Counted from the stretch's first letter, positions 1 to 5,943 are shown. The stretch is DNA of 10,518 nt from an uncultured Lachnospiraceae bacterium (GCA_910588285.1 CAJUQB010000132.1:1-10518); one strand, 5' to 3'. The notes: generated by a model not told the origin, from the sequence alone. A program made the numbers and translations.

Positions 1-149
1 GGGGGATTTTATGCCCTTTTACACCCTACATGTTCTACAAAACTTTCATACTTAACTTTCGTTTCATTGTATTTTTTTCTGATTTACCGGAGTATTTCGT
101 CGAATTTTTCAGATTTTTATCCAAAGCAGGGCTTATCTTTGAAACCGGC
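1..149. other. AT-rich intergenic stretch, no gene seen
   Basis: This stretch lies downstream (in minus-strand terms) of the terminator at 150-178. It is AT-rich, and its open frames have no ribosome binding site and no recognisable protein; the plus-strand frame at 30-260 runs across the terminator and is the antisense of a membrane-protein remnant. It may hold the upstream region of a gene outside the window, but I see no convincing promoter. Confidence 0.5.
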
Positions 150-178
150 AAAAAAAGCGGCCACTTAAACGCAGCCGC
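150..178 (-). terminator. Rho-independent terminator of a lost membrane-protein gene
   Basis: Read on the minus strand, GCGGCTGC and GTGGCCGC (178-171 and 164-157) form an 8-bp stem with two G-U pairs around a GTTTAA loop, followed directly by seven T (156-150). On the plus strand no T run follows the stem, so it works for minus-strand transcription. It starts only 9 bases after the stop codon of the remnant reading frame ending at 188, so it was that gene's terminator and probably now ends any transcript of the antitoxin remnant. Confidence 0.8.
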
Positions 179-187
179 AAAAATCTC

Positions 188-322
188 TTATTTCGCCATT
201 TTCAGTTTTATGCTTTTGGTCAGCTTAGTCGCCTCCTTATACGGCCGGAACAGCATATAGACCATGCAGCCCAGAATAGCAATGGCTGCAAGCAGTCCGA
301 ATATGATACCAGGGTCAAAAGG
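188..322 (-). pseudogene. C-terminal remnant of an unidentified membrane protein
   Basis: On the minus strand a frame of 42 codons runs from Asp (316-314) to a TAA at 190-188. It begins DPGIIFGLLAAIAILGCMVY, one hydrophobic segment of about 20 residues, followed by a strongly basic tail ending KLKMAK. This is the typical end of an integral membrane protein: last helix, then a positive cytoplasmic tail. Two codons further upstream the frame meets a TGA (325-323), and there is no start codon with a ribosome binding site, so the 5' part of the gene is missing. The terminator at 150-178 fits its end exactly. I cannot name the family; a transporter is possible but unproven. The breakpoint lies next to the hairpin at 336-351. 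Confidence 0.6.
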
Positions 323-335
323 TCAATAAATCCGA

Positions 336-351
336 TGCAAGCTGGCTTGCA
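336..351. repeat. Perfect short hairpin, TGCAAGC-TG-GCTTGCA
   Basis: Two 7-base arms (336-342 and 345-351) separated by two bases form a perfect inverted repeat. No T run follows on either strand, so it is not a classical terminator. The same arm sequence forms the centre of the large palindrome between pheS and pheT (4511-4528, with GA as the loop), so it probably belongs to a dispersed palindromic repeat family. Confidence 0.7.
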
Positions 352-372
352 AGAGGATTTTTGAACTTGGGA

Positions 373-466
373 CCCGCAAAACACCGAAAAGTAGCCATTT
401 TTCGTAGAAAAATGAGCGGATTTGAGGTGTTTTAGGATTGCGGGAGCATGAAATGCGGAGCAATCC
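373..466. repeat. Nested inverted-repeat element at the antitoxin gene end
   Basis: CCCGCAAAACACC (373-385) is mirrored by GGTGTTTT (426-433) and, after a 6-base bulge, GCGGG (440-444). Inside lies a second hairpin, CATTTTT-CGTAG-AAAAATG (396-414). Overlapping the right side, GGATTGC (435-441) pairs with GCAATCC (460-466). The element supplies the stop codon and the last dozen or so codons of the antitoxin frame ending at 432, so it looks inserted or recombined into that gene. No transposase or clear target duplication is visible. It may be a small non-autonomous palindromic element. Confidence 0.5.
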
Positions 467-605
467 GTGGTATCAGCTTATCAATGGCAGGGCTGGTGAG
501 ACGTGCGATATTTCTTCCATTCCTTGTAATAAAGATATCCTGTCTGGTGGCCAATTCCAGGTATTTTCCCAGATTACTCTTAAGTTCTGTTGCACTAACA
601 GTCAT
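432..605 (-). CDS. Orphan Phd/YefM-family antitoxin, C-terminally truncated
   Basis: The minus-strand frame from ATG (605-603) to TAA (434-432) codes for 57 residues starting MTVSATELKSNLGKYLELAT. This is the N-terminal pattern of Phd/YefM antitoxins: a short strand, then a helix with the SATELKxNLGKYL motif, then a strand of the type DIFITRNGRNIARL. In the family this half dimerises and binds operator DNA. Family members are commonly 70-90 residues, with a C-terminal tail that wraps the toxin. Here similarity stops near residue 43, and the tail LIPRIAPHFMLPQS is encoded by the inverted-repeat element at 373-466. No RelE/Doc/YoeB-type toxin gene follows. The start is supported by AAGGA (620-616) 10 bases upstream, a long spacing. 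The upstream region has a strong promoter and repeated operator-like motifs, so a DNA-binding, toxin-free repressor could still be made. Family assignment is good; function is inferred. Confidence 0.72.
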   Translation of the reverse strand: MTVSATELKSNLGKYLELATRQDIFITRNGRNIARLTSPAIDKLIPRIAPHFMLPQS

Positions 606-616
606 AAGAAATTCAT
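602..616 (-). CDS. Possible 4-codon leader ORF overlapping the antitoxin start
   Basis: Within AAGGATGAATTTCTTATGA, the first ATG (616-614) opens a four-codon frame (M-N-F-L) whose TGA (604-602) overlaps the antitoxin ATG (605-603) as ATGA. Its ATG overlaps the AAGGA Shine-Dalgarno, so it lacks a proper ribosome binding site of its own. It could be chance; if translated, it would couple termination to the antitoxin start. Confidence 0.15.
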   Translation of the reverse strand: MNFL

Positions 617-650
617 CCTTGCAAAATTAGTATGTCCTCTGACCATTTAT

Positions 651-679
651 ATTATACGCAAATCGCACGATTTTGCCAA
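651..679 (-). promoter_or_regulatory. Sigma-A type promoter of the antitoxin gene
   Basis: On the minus strand TTGGCA (679-674) and TATAAT (656-651) are separated by exactly 17 bases, close to the consensus for the housekeeping sigma factor. Transcription would begin near 644, giving a leader of about 40 bases before the ATG at 605. The spacer carries the palindrome AAATCG-TG-CGATTT, part of the operator motifs around it, so a bound regulator would block polymerase. That arrangement is usual in autoregulated antitoxin operons. Confidence 0.75.
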
Positions 680-735
680 CATGAGCAGTGCGATTTATAT
701 TGTACAATTATATTCGCACATGGCAATTCGCACGA
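660..735. promoter_or_regulatory. Array of four ATCGCAC operator-like motifs
   Basis: The motif (A)ATCGCAC or ATTCGCAC occurs at 660-668 (forward), 688-696 (inverted), 712-719 (forward) and 727-734 (forward). The first two form a perfect 9-base inverted repeat with a 19-base spacer; the second and third bound an imperfect 32-base palindrome centred on TTGTACAA (700-707). The first copy sits between the -10 and -35 boxes of the antitoxin promoter. Phd/YefM proteins bind short repeated palindromes over their own promoter, so this is most likely the autoregulatory operator. The binding protein is inferred, not shown. Confidence 0.6.
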
Positions 736-828
736 TATTTTGTAAAGATTAAGCAAAATCGTTCCCCTGTTTTATTTCATAGTTAGCGGCCGCTGCCACA
801 CCCAGCAGTATTTTATAAAAACATTTAC
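736..828. other. Gap between queA and the antitoxin promoter
   Basis: No gene is visible. Downstream of the queA stop, in minus-strand terms, there is a short GC-rich stretch with a GCGGCCGC palindrome (786-793) and TTTTATAAAA (811-820), but no stem followed by a T run. A queA terminator is therefore not evident, and read-through toward the antitoxin remnant is possible. Confidence 0.4.
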
Positions 829-1854
829 TCACACCACCAGCATCGCATCCCCAAAGCTGAAAAACCGATACCGCTCCCGCACTGCCTCCTCATAGGCAGC
901 CATCACATGCTCCCGGCCTGCCAGTGCGGACACCAGCATCAGCAATGTGGATTCCGGCAGGTGGAAATTGGTAACAAGGCCATCCAGCACCCGGAACCGA
1001 TACCCCGGATAGATAAAAATATCTGTCCAGCCGCTGCCTGCGCAAACCGTTCCCTCCTCCGAAGCTGCCGACTCGATGGTCCGGCAGCTGGTAGTGCCCA
1101 CACAAATCACCCGGCCTCCCTGTGCCTTGGTCTGATTGATCACCTCCGCGGCCTCTGTACTGACCTCATAATACTCGGAATGCATATGGTGATCCGTCAC
1201 ATGCTCCACCTTCACTGGCCGGAAGGTTCCAAGACCAACGTGAAGGGTTACCTCCGCAATGGAGATCCCCATCTCCCGGATCTCCTGCAGCAGCTGGGGC
1301 GTAAAATGCAGGCCTGCTGTGGGGGCCGCCGCCGAGCCGTCGTATTTGGCGTACACGGTCTGATAACGGTTCTTATCCTGCAGCTGGTGGGTAATGTAGG
1401 GCGGCAGGGGCATTTGCCCCAGCCGGTCCAGAAGCTCCTCAAAAATCCCCTCATAGTGAAATTGGATCAAACGGTTCCCGTCCTCCACCACATCCAGGAT
1501 CTCCCCGGTGAGAAGACCGCCGCCAAAGGATATTCTGGTCCCCGGCTTTGCCTTCTTCCCGGGCTTCACCAGGGTCTCCCAGATATCATGTTCCCTGCGC
1601 TTTAGCAGCAGCAGCTCAATCTTTGCCTGGGTTCCCTCCTTCTCCCCGAACAGGCGGGCGGGAATTACCCTGGTATTATTCAGCACCAGACAGTCTCCCG
1701 GCCTTAAATAGGCCGGAATTTCACGGAAGCCGGTGTGCTCCAGGGATCCGGATTCCCTGCCAAGAACCAGCAGCCGGGAGCCGGACCGGTCCTTGAGCGG
1801 ATCCTGGGCGATCAGCTCCTGGGGCAGCTCATAAGAAAAATCCTTTACATTCAT
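829..1854 (-). CDS. queA: S-adenosylmethionine:tRNA ribosyltransferase-isomerase
   Basis: QueA transfers and rearranges the ribosyl part of S-adenosylmethionine onto preQ1 at the wobble base of GUN-anticodon tRNAs, giving epoxyqueuosine, the penultimate step of queuosine synthesis in the cytoplasm. The 341 residues match the usual family length. Family blocks in order: LVLNNTRVIPARLFG (56-70), MPLPPYI (148-154), AAAPTAGLHFT (175-185), TLHVGLGTFRPV (203-214), HMHSEYYEV (223-231), GTTSCRTIES (253-262) and DGLVTNFHLPESTLLMLVSA (291-310). The start follows AGGAG (1867-1863) by 8 bases. The gene begins 15 bases after the pheT stop, so it is very likely the last gene of the pheS-pheT-queA operon and shares its T-box control. 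Nothing appears broken. Identification is firm. Confidence 0.96.
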   Translation of the reverse strand: MNVKDFSYELPQELIAQDPLKDRSGSRLLVLGRESGSLEHTGFREIPAYLRPGDCLVLNNTRVIPARLFGEKEGTQAKIELLLLKRREHDIWETLVKPGKKAKPGTRISFGGGLLTGEILDVVEDGNRLIQFHYEGIFEELLDRLGQMPLPPYITHQLQDKNRYQTVYAKYDGSAAAPTAGLHFTPQLLQEIREMGISIAEVTLHVGLGTFRPVKVEHVTDHHMHSEYYEVSTEAAEVINQTKAQGGRVICVGTTSCRTIESAASEEGTVCAGSGWTDIFIYPGYRFRVLDGLVTNFHLPESTLLMLVSALAGREHVMAAYEEAVRERYRFFSFGDAMLVV

Positions 1855-1869
1855 CCTGCGCGCTCCTAT

Positions 1870-4290
1870 CTACTGTCTCAGCTCAATTTCCATCGCCTCC
1901 AGAGCCTTGAGGATTCCCTTCATCACCGGTGCAATGTCCGTCTCCTCCAATGTCTTGTCCTTGGCACGGAAGGTAATGGAATAAGCCACCGATTTGTAAC
2001 CAGCCTTGATCTGGGCGCCCTCGTAAATATCAAACAGCTGGTAGCTCTCCAGGTATTCTCCGCCCTGGGCGTCAAAGACCTCCTCCACCTGGCCCACCAT
2101 GATGCTCTTTGGCATCACCATGCTGATATCACGGGACACTGCCGGGTATTTGGCAATCCCTTCGTATTTGCGGCCAAAATCCGTCTGCTCTGTTACCTTG
2201 GGCATGTCGATCACAGCCACATAAGCCCTGTCCTTGATCTCATAATGATCCGCCACCTGGGGATGCACCTCCCCCAGATACCCCATCACCTGCCCCTTAT
2301 AGAGGATATTGGCCTGGCGTCCCGGATGAAGGAAGGGCTTGCCTGCATTGGGATCATAGGTTTCCTTCTCATGCATGCCCAGCCGGTCAAAGAGCTCCTC
2401 CACCACGCCCTTCATGGTGTAGAAGTCCCCTTCCCCATAAAACCCTAAGGTCAGCTGCATCCGCTCCTCCGGAAGCTCCGTCACCGGAACCTGCTTGGGA
2501 AGGTAGATATTTCCCAGCTCATAGAGGCGGACATCTTTGTTTCTCCGGTTGTAATTGGTGGAGAGGGAGGTCAGCATACCGTTGAGGGAAATGGTGCGCA
2601 TAATGCTGAAATCCTCCCCCAGCGGGTTGGAAATCACCACAGCCTTACGCAGCGCATCCCCTTCCGGCAGCAGCAGCTTGTCAAATACCTTGGGGCTTTC
2701 GAAGGAATAGGTCATGCCCTGGGAAAAGCCGCAGAACTCTGCCACATCGCGGACAATCTCCTCCACCTGCAGCTTGTGGGACAGCTTGCCGGTAGTCGCC
2801 TCGCCTCTGGGAAGGGTTACCGGAATGTTGTCGTAGCCATAGAACCGGGCCACCTCCTCCGCCAGATCTGCCATACACTCCAGATCCTGGCGCCAGGAGG
2901 GGATCAATACCTCGGAGGTCTCCTGGTCAAATCCAAGCTCCAGCTTCCGGAAATAGCCGATCATGGTATCCTTGTCAATGGCTGTGCCCAAAAGCGCGTT
3001 GATCTTTTCCGCATCAAAGGCCACCCGGCGTCCTTCCTTCACCTTGCTATAGACATCCACAATGCCGCCCACTACTTCTCCGGCTCCCAGCTCCTCAATC
3101 AGCTGGCAGGCACGGTTGATGGCTTCCAGCGCGTTGTTGGGGTCCAGCCCTTTTTCAAACTTGCCGGAGGCATCGGTCCGCATGCCCACCTTTTTGCTGG
3201 ACAGACGGATATTTGTACCGTCAAAGCAGGCTGCCTCAAACAGCATGGTGGTTACCTGATCGGTTATCATGGAATTCTCCCCTCCCATGATTCCGGCAAT
3301 TCCCACCGCCTTATCCTGGTCGCAGATCATCAGGATGGAATCATCCAGAGTCCGCTCCTGGCCGTCCAGGGTCACGAATTTCTCTCCCTTGGCTGCCCGG
3401 CGCACAATGATCTCATGGCCGGCAATGGTATCCATATCATAGGCGTGCATGGGCTGCCCGTACTCCTCCATCACATAATTGGTAATATCCACAATGTTGT
3501 TGATAGGCCGAATGCCATGGGCAGAGAGCCTCCGCTGCATCCACTTGGGGGAGGGCGCAATCTTAATATTTTTTACGACGCGGGCACAATACCTGGGACA
3601 AAGCTCTGTGTCCTCCACCCGGACCTTGATGTAATCCTTTGCATCCTCCTGATTCCCGATGTCAGGCACCTTTGGCGGGCAGTAATCCTTCCCAAAGGTG
3701 ACTGCAGCCTCCCGGGCCAGCCCCAGCACGCCGAAGCAGTCCACACGATTTGAGGTGATTTCATACTCAAATATGACGTCTCTAAGGCCCAGGGCCTCTA
3801 TCGCGTCCGCTCCCACCGGGACATCCTCCTGGAAGACATAAATGCCCTCCTCCGGCGCCTCCGGGTACATATTCCGGTCGCTTCCCAGCTCCTCGATGGA
3901 GCACATCATGCCGTTGGATTCGATCCCCCGAAGCTTTCCCTTCTTGATCCGGATGCCGCCCGGGGTCTTGCTGCCGTCATGGCCGCCTGCCACGCGGCCG
4001 CCGTCCAATACTACCGGTATCTTCTGGCCCTCGGCTACATTGGGGGCGCCGGTAACGATCTGAACGAGGTCTGCTGTGCCTATATTTACCTGGCACACTA
4101 CCAGCTTGTCTGCGTCCGGGTGGGGGGTAATTTTTTCGATTTGGCCGACAACGATGTTCTCAAGGTCCTGGTCCAGACGCTCATAGCCTTCTACTTTGGA
4201 GCCGGACAGGGTCATGGCATCGGTGTACTCCTGGGGGGTTACGTCAAGGCCTGGGACATATGCTTTGATCCAGTTTAGTGATGTGTTCAT
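1870..4290 (-). CDS. pheT: Phenylalanine--tRNA ligase beta subunit
   Basis: PheT is the beta subunit of the alpha2-beta2 synthetase that charges tRNA-Phe; it binds the tRNA and edits mischarged Tyr-tRNA-Phe. The 806 residues are normal for bacteria. Visible domains: EMAP-type tRNA-binding fold (about 39-155, with ITPHPDADKLVVCQV at 54-68), B3/B4 editing domain (about 215-380, including NYVMEEYGQPMHAYD at 271-285), B5 domain (about 410-480), catalytic-like core (about 490-690) and FDX-ACB anticodon-binding domain (about 713-806, starting near YPAVSRDISMV). The frame is open for 49 more codons upstream into repeat sequence, but the true start is MNTSLNWIKAYVPG at 4290: it has AGGAGG (4302-4297) six bases ahead and matches the family N-terminus. 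The gap to pheS is unusually long, 283 bases of repeats and hairpins. Confidence 0.97.
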   Translation of the reverse strand: MNTSLNWIKAYVPGLDVTPQEYTDAMTLSGSKVEGYERLDQDLENIVVGQIEKITPHPDADKLVVCQVNIGTADLVQIVTGAPNVAEGQKIPVVLDGGRVAGGHDGSKTPGGIRIKKGKLRGIESNGMMCSIEELGSDRNMYPEAPEEGIYVFQEDVPVGADAIEALGLRDVIFEYEITSNRVDCFGVLGLAREAAVTFGKDYCPPKVPDIGNQEDAKDYIKVRVEDTELCPRYCARVVKNIKIAPSPKWMQRRLSAHGIRPINNIVDITNYVMEEYGQPMHAYDMDTIAGHEIIVRRAAKGEKFVTLDGQERTLDDSILMICDQDKAVGIAGIMGGENSMITDQVTTMLFEAACFDGTNIRLSSKKVGMRTDASGKFEKGLDPNNALEAINRACQLIEELGAGEVVGGIVDVYSKVKEGRRVAFDAEKINALLGTAIDKDTMIGYFRKLELGFDQETSEVLIPSWRQDLECMADLAEEVARFYGYDNIPVTLPRGEATTGKLSHKLQVEEIVRDVAEFCGFSQGMTYSFESPKVFDKLLLPEGDALRKAVVISNPLGEDFSIMRTISLNGMLTSLSTNYNRRNKDVRLYELGNIYLPKQVPVTELPEERMQLTLGFYGEGDFYTMKGVVEELFDRLGMHEKETYDPNAGKPFLHPGRQANILYKGQVMGYLGEVHPQVADHYEIKDRAYVAVIDMPKVTEQTDFGRKYEGIAKYPAVSRDISMVMPKSIMVGQVEEVFDAQGGEYLESYQLFDIYEGAQIKAGYKSVAYSITFRAKDKTLEETDIAPVMKGILKALEAMEIELRQ

Positions 4291-4296
4291 GGTTTT

Positions 4297-4302
4297 CCTC
4301 CT
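4297..4302 (-). promoter_or_regulatory. Ribosome binding site that fixes the pheT start
   Basis: A full AGGAGG lies six bases before the ATG at 4290-4288. It rules out the longer 855-residue reading, whose first 49 residues would come from the repeats at 4353-4456. Confidence 0.85.
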
Positions 4303-4352
4303 AAATCTAATTTCATCTGCGTTTTTTCGGGGCGATGTTTTTGCGTTTTTTT

Positions 4353-4382
4353 GGGCGGCGCACAGACCCTGGATGGATTTCC
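4353..4382. repeat. 30-base direct repeat, copy 1
   Basis: This 30-base block begins GGGCGGCGCACAGACCCTGG on the plus strand and recurs at 4427-4456 with only two differences (T/C and A/G). The copy starts are 74 bases apart. This copy has lost the right-hand complement of its CCCTGGATGG arm, so unlike copy 2 it does not form a perfect hairpin. It lies in the untranslated stretch between pheS and pheT. Confidence 0.85.
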
Positions 4383-4426
4383 GGCCTGGGGTGGGGGCGA
4401 TATTGGGCGGATTGTTACACGTTCTC

Positions 4427-4456
4427 GGGCGGCGCACAGACCCTGGACGGGTTTCC
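4427..4456. repeat. 30-base direct repeat, copy 2
   Basis: This block is identical to 4353-4382 at 28 of 30 positions. The right third of this copy lies within the perfect hairpin at 4441-4464. The two differences from copy 1 fall in the hairpin part, while the leading 20 bases are identical. That suggests a duplicated element whose first copy has decayed or was truncated. Confidence 0.85.
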
Positions 4457-4464
4457 GTCCAGGG
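4441..4464. repeat. Perfect 10-bp hairpin in the pheS-pheT gap
   Basis: CCCTGGACGG (4441-4450) and CCGTCCAGGG (4455-4464) are exact complements around a four-base loop (AAAC as read in the minus-strand transcript). It abuts the next hairpin, sharing base 4464. No T run follows it, so simple rho-independent termination is unlikely; RNA stabilisation or processing is more plausible. Confidence 0.8.
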
Positions 4465-4487
4465 TTGTCCGACATTCGTCGGACAAC
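4464..4487. repeat. Second perfect 10-bp hairpin in the pheS-pheT gap
   Basis: GTTGTCCGAC (4464-4473) and GTCGGACAAC (4478-4487) pair perfectly around a four-base loop (GAAU in the transcript). It lies between the first hairpin and the 58-base palindrome, so the transcript can stack three strong stems in a row. Confidence 0.8.
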
Positions 4488-4490
4488 TGC

Positions 4491-4548
4491 GTACTCATAG
4501 TCCCGCGGCATTGCAAGCGAGCTTGCAATGCCGCGGGATTATGAGTAC
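4491..4548. repeat. 58-base near-perfect palindrome between pheS and pheT
   Basis: GTACTCATA (4491-4499), one base, then an 18-base arm (4501-4518) is mirrored across a two-base centre (4519-4520) by 4521-4538, one base, and TATGAGTAC (4540-4548). The only imperfect position is G4500 opposite T4539, a G-U wobble in plus-strand RNA and a C-A mismatch in the minus-strand transcript. The core TTGCAAGC-GA-GCTTGCAA resembles the hairpin at 336-351. A further TACTCAT at 4559-4565 repeats the left edge (4492-4498) and can compete with it for the ATGAGTA at 4541-4547; it could also be a target duplication. This looks like a dispersed palindromic element. Confidence 0.85.
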
Positions 4549-4573
4549 TTGTCTGTGCTACTCATTGTTTCCG

Positions 4574-5593
4574 CTAAAATTGTTGTAAAAACCGGTCGTC
4601 GTTTTCGTAGAGGAGGCGCATGTCGTCGATCTCGTATTTGAGAAGGGCGATGCGCTCCAGGCCTGCGCCGAAGGCGAAGCCGGTGTATTCTTCTGGGTCT
4701 ATGCCGCTCATTTTCAGGACTCTGGGATGTACCATGCCGCAGCCTAAGATCTCAATCCAGCCGGAGCCTTTGCAGAACCGGCAGCCGGAACCGCCGCATT
4801 TGAAGCAGCTTACATCCACCTCGGCGCTGGGCTCTGTGAAGGGGAAATGGTGGGGGCGGAATTTTACCTTGGTATCCTCCCCGAACAGCTCTCTGGCAAA
4901 TTCCGCCAGGGTTCCCTTCAGATCGGCAAATGTTATATTTTTATCAATCACCAGCCCCTCGATCTGATGGAAGGAGGGGGAATGGGTGGCGTCCACCTCA
5001 TCGGAGCGGAACACTCTTCCGGGGGCGATCATGCGGATCGGGAGCTTTCCCTGCTCCATCACACGCACCTGCACCGGGGAGGTCTGGGTGCGCAGCACGA
5101 TCTTGTCGTTGATATAGAAGGTGTCCTGCTCATCCTTCGCCGGATGGTTGGCCGGGATATTCAGGGCCTCAAAGTTGTAGTAATCATACTCTACCTCAGG
5201 ACCTTCCACCACCTCATAGCCCATGCCGATGAAGATGCGCTCCACCTCCTCCAGAGCTATGGTGTTGGGATGACGGTGCCCCACACGGTTTTTCTTCGCC
5301 GGAAGCGTTACGTCAATCACTTCCTTTTTCAGCTTAAGCTCCCGCTCCGCAGCCTCCATCCTGGCCTTTGTCTCCTCCAGCAGCCCCTCGATGTGGGCCC
5401 GGGTCTCATTGACCATCTGGCCCACCAGGGGGCGTTCCTCCGGCTTCACATCCTTCATGCTTTTCAATACAGCCGTCAGCTCTCCCTTTTTCCCCAGGAA
5501 AGCAACCCTGACGTCATTCAGCCTGCTCAAGCCTTCTGACTTCTCAATCTCTGCAATGGCCTTTGCCCTGATCTGCTCTAATTTCTCTCTCAT
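4574..5593 (-). CDS. pheS: Phenylalanine--tRNA ligase alpha subunit
   Basis: PheS is the catalytic subunit of class II phenylalanyl-tRNA synthetase: it activates phenylalanine with ATP and transfers it to tRNA-Phe in complex with PheT. The 339 residues are the usual length. An N-terminal helical hairpin (about 1-90) for tRNA contact leads into the catalytic core. Motif 2 is GRVFRSDEVDATHSPSFHQ (192-210) and motif 3 is GFAFGAGLERIALLKY (305-320). A CxxC...CxxC pattern (C263, C266, C271, C274; CFKCGGSGCRFCKGSGW) resembles a small zinc knuckle seen in many relatives. The frame is open 44 codons further upstream, but that part is the T-box terminator region; the ATG at 5593 has AAGGAG (5605-5600) six bases ahead and gives the family start MREKLEQIRAKA. 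Expression should depend on the T-box upstream. Confidence 0.97.
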   Translation of the reverse strand: MREKLEQIRAKAIAEIEKSEGLSRLNDVRVAFLGKKGELTAVLKSMKDVKPEERPLVGQMVNETRAHIEGLLEETKARMEAAERELKLKKEVIDVTLPAKKNRVGHRHPNTIALEEVERIFIGMGYEVVEGPEVEYDYYNFEALNIPANHPAKDEQDTFYINDKIVLRTQTSPVQVRVMEQGKLPIRMIAPGRVFRSDEVDATHSPSFHQIEGLVIDKNITFADLKGTLAEFARELFGEDTKVKFRPHHFPFTEPSAEVDVSCFKCGGSGCRFCKGSGWIEILGCGMVHPRVLKMSGIDPEEYTGFAFGAGLERIALLKYEIDDMRLLYENDDRFLQQF

Positions 5594-5652
5594 AATATAC
5601 TCCTTTCTGATCTCATCCGATGCCCTCTTCGGGGTCTGGTCCGCAATGACAC

Positions 5653-5699
5653 AAAAAAACGCGGAATGCCTTCCTCCCATAGGGACGAAAGCTTCCGCG
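5653..5699 (-). terminator. Regulated terminator of the pheS T-box
   Basis: CGCGGAA (5699-5693) pairs with TTCCGCG (5666-5660), with further pairing inside (GTCCC with GGGA and neighbours), followed by seven T (5659-5653). The left arm overlaps the end of the T-box sequence, giving the mutually exclusive antiterminator/terminator choice typical of T-box genes. It ends about 60 bases before the pheS ATG. Confidence 0.93.
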
Positions 5700-5925
5700 G
5701 TACCACCCTGATTCCCGATTGTCATCGGACACTCTTATGCGTAACGTGCACAAACGTCATTTTCTACAAAGCCCTGACTTCCGAATACCTCTTCCTGTCT
5801 GGTCACACTCTCTCAAAAATGCAGCTCCGGTGGGAAATTCAATTCCTGTCTGTCTCCAAGAGGACTCTCAGCGCCTCATCCTCTCTCTCTGTGGTCAGTG
5901 CAGCAATCTACTGTACACCTTCTTC
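5653..5925 (-). promoter_or_regulatory. T-box leader sensing uncharged tRNA-Phe
   Basis: The minus strand carries the diagnostic T-box AGGGTGGTACCGCGG (5709-5695). Its TGGT can pair with the ACCA end of tRNA-Phe (discriminator A). Upstream, GGTG (5919-5916) and CACC (5832-5829) close the base of Stem I. AGTA (5912-5909) faces GAA (5840-5838) as the loop-E pair, and a TTC codon (5836-5834), the phenylalanine specifier, follows one base after GAA. Uncharged tRNA-Phe would stabilise the antiterminator and allow transcription of pheS-pheT-queA; otherwise the terminator at 5653-5699 forms. The T-box core and terminator are certain; the Stem I boundaries are hand-drawn. A promoter should lie just upstream (5925-5990), but I see no good -35/-10 pair there. 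Confidence 0.92.
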
Positions 5926-5943
5926 GCCAGTTCCTATATCTGT

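Noticed and set aside
92..112. Spo0A-type box (TTTCGTCGAAT)
   Set aside because: It is a single imperfect match in AT-rich sequence with no associated promoter or gene.
438..752. Plus-strand ORFs of 104 and 60 residues
   Set aside because: They lie antisense to the antitoxin gene and its promoter and lack ribosome binding sites.
4291..4437. 49-residue N-terminal extension of PheT
   Set aside because: The frame is open but is made of repeat sequence, and AGGAGG sits six bases before the internal ATG at 4290, which matches the family N-terminus.
4287..4511. 74-residue minus-strand ORF between pheS and pheT
   Set aside because: It is a translation of the direct repeats and hairpins; it overlaps the pheT start and has no ribosome binding site.
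4353..4548. CRISPR array
   Set aside because: There are only two copies of one 30-base block with a single 44-base interval and the other elements are hairpins; no cas genes are present.
5594..5725. 44-residue N-terminal extension of PheS
   Set aside because: It covers the T-box antiterminator and terminator; the ATG at 5593 has a proper ribosome binding site and the family start.
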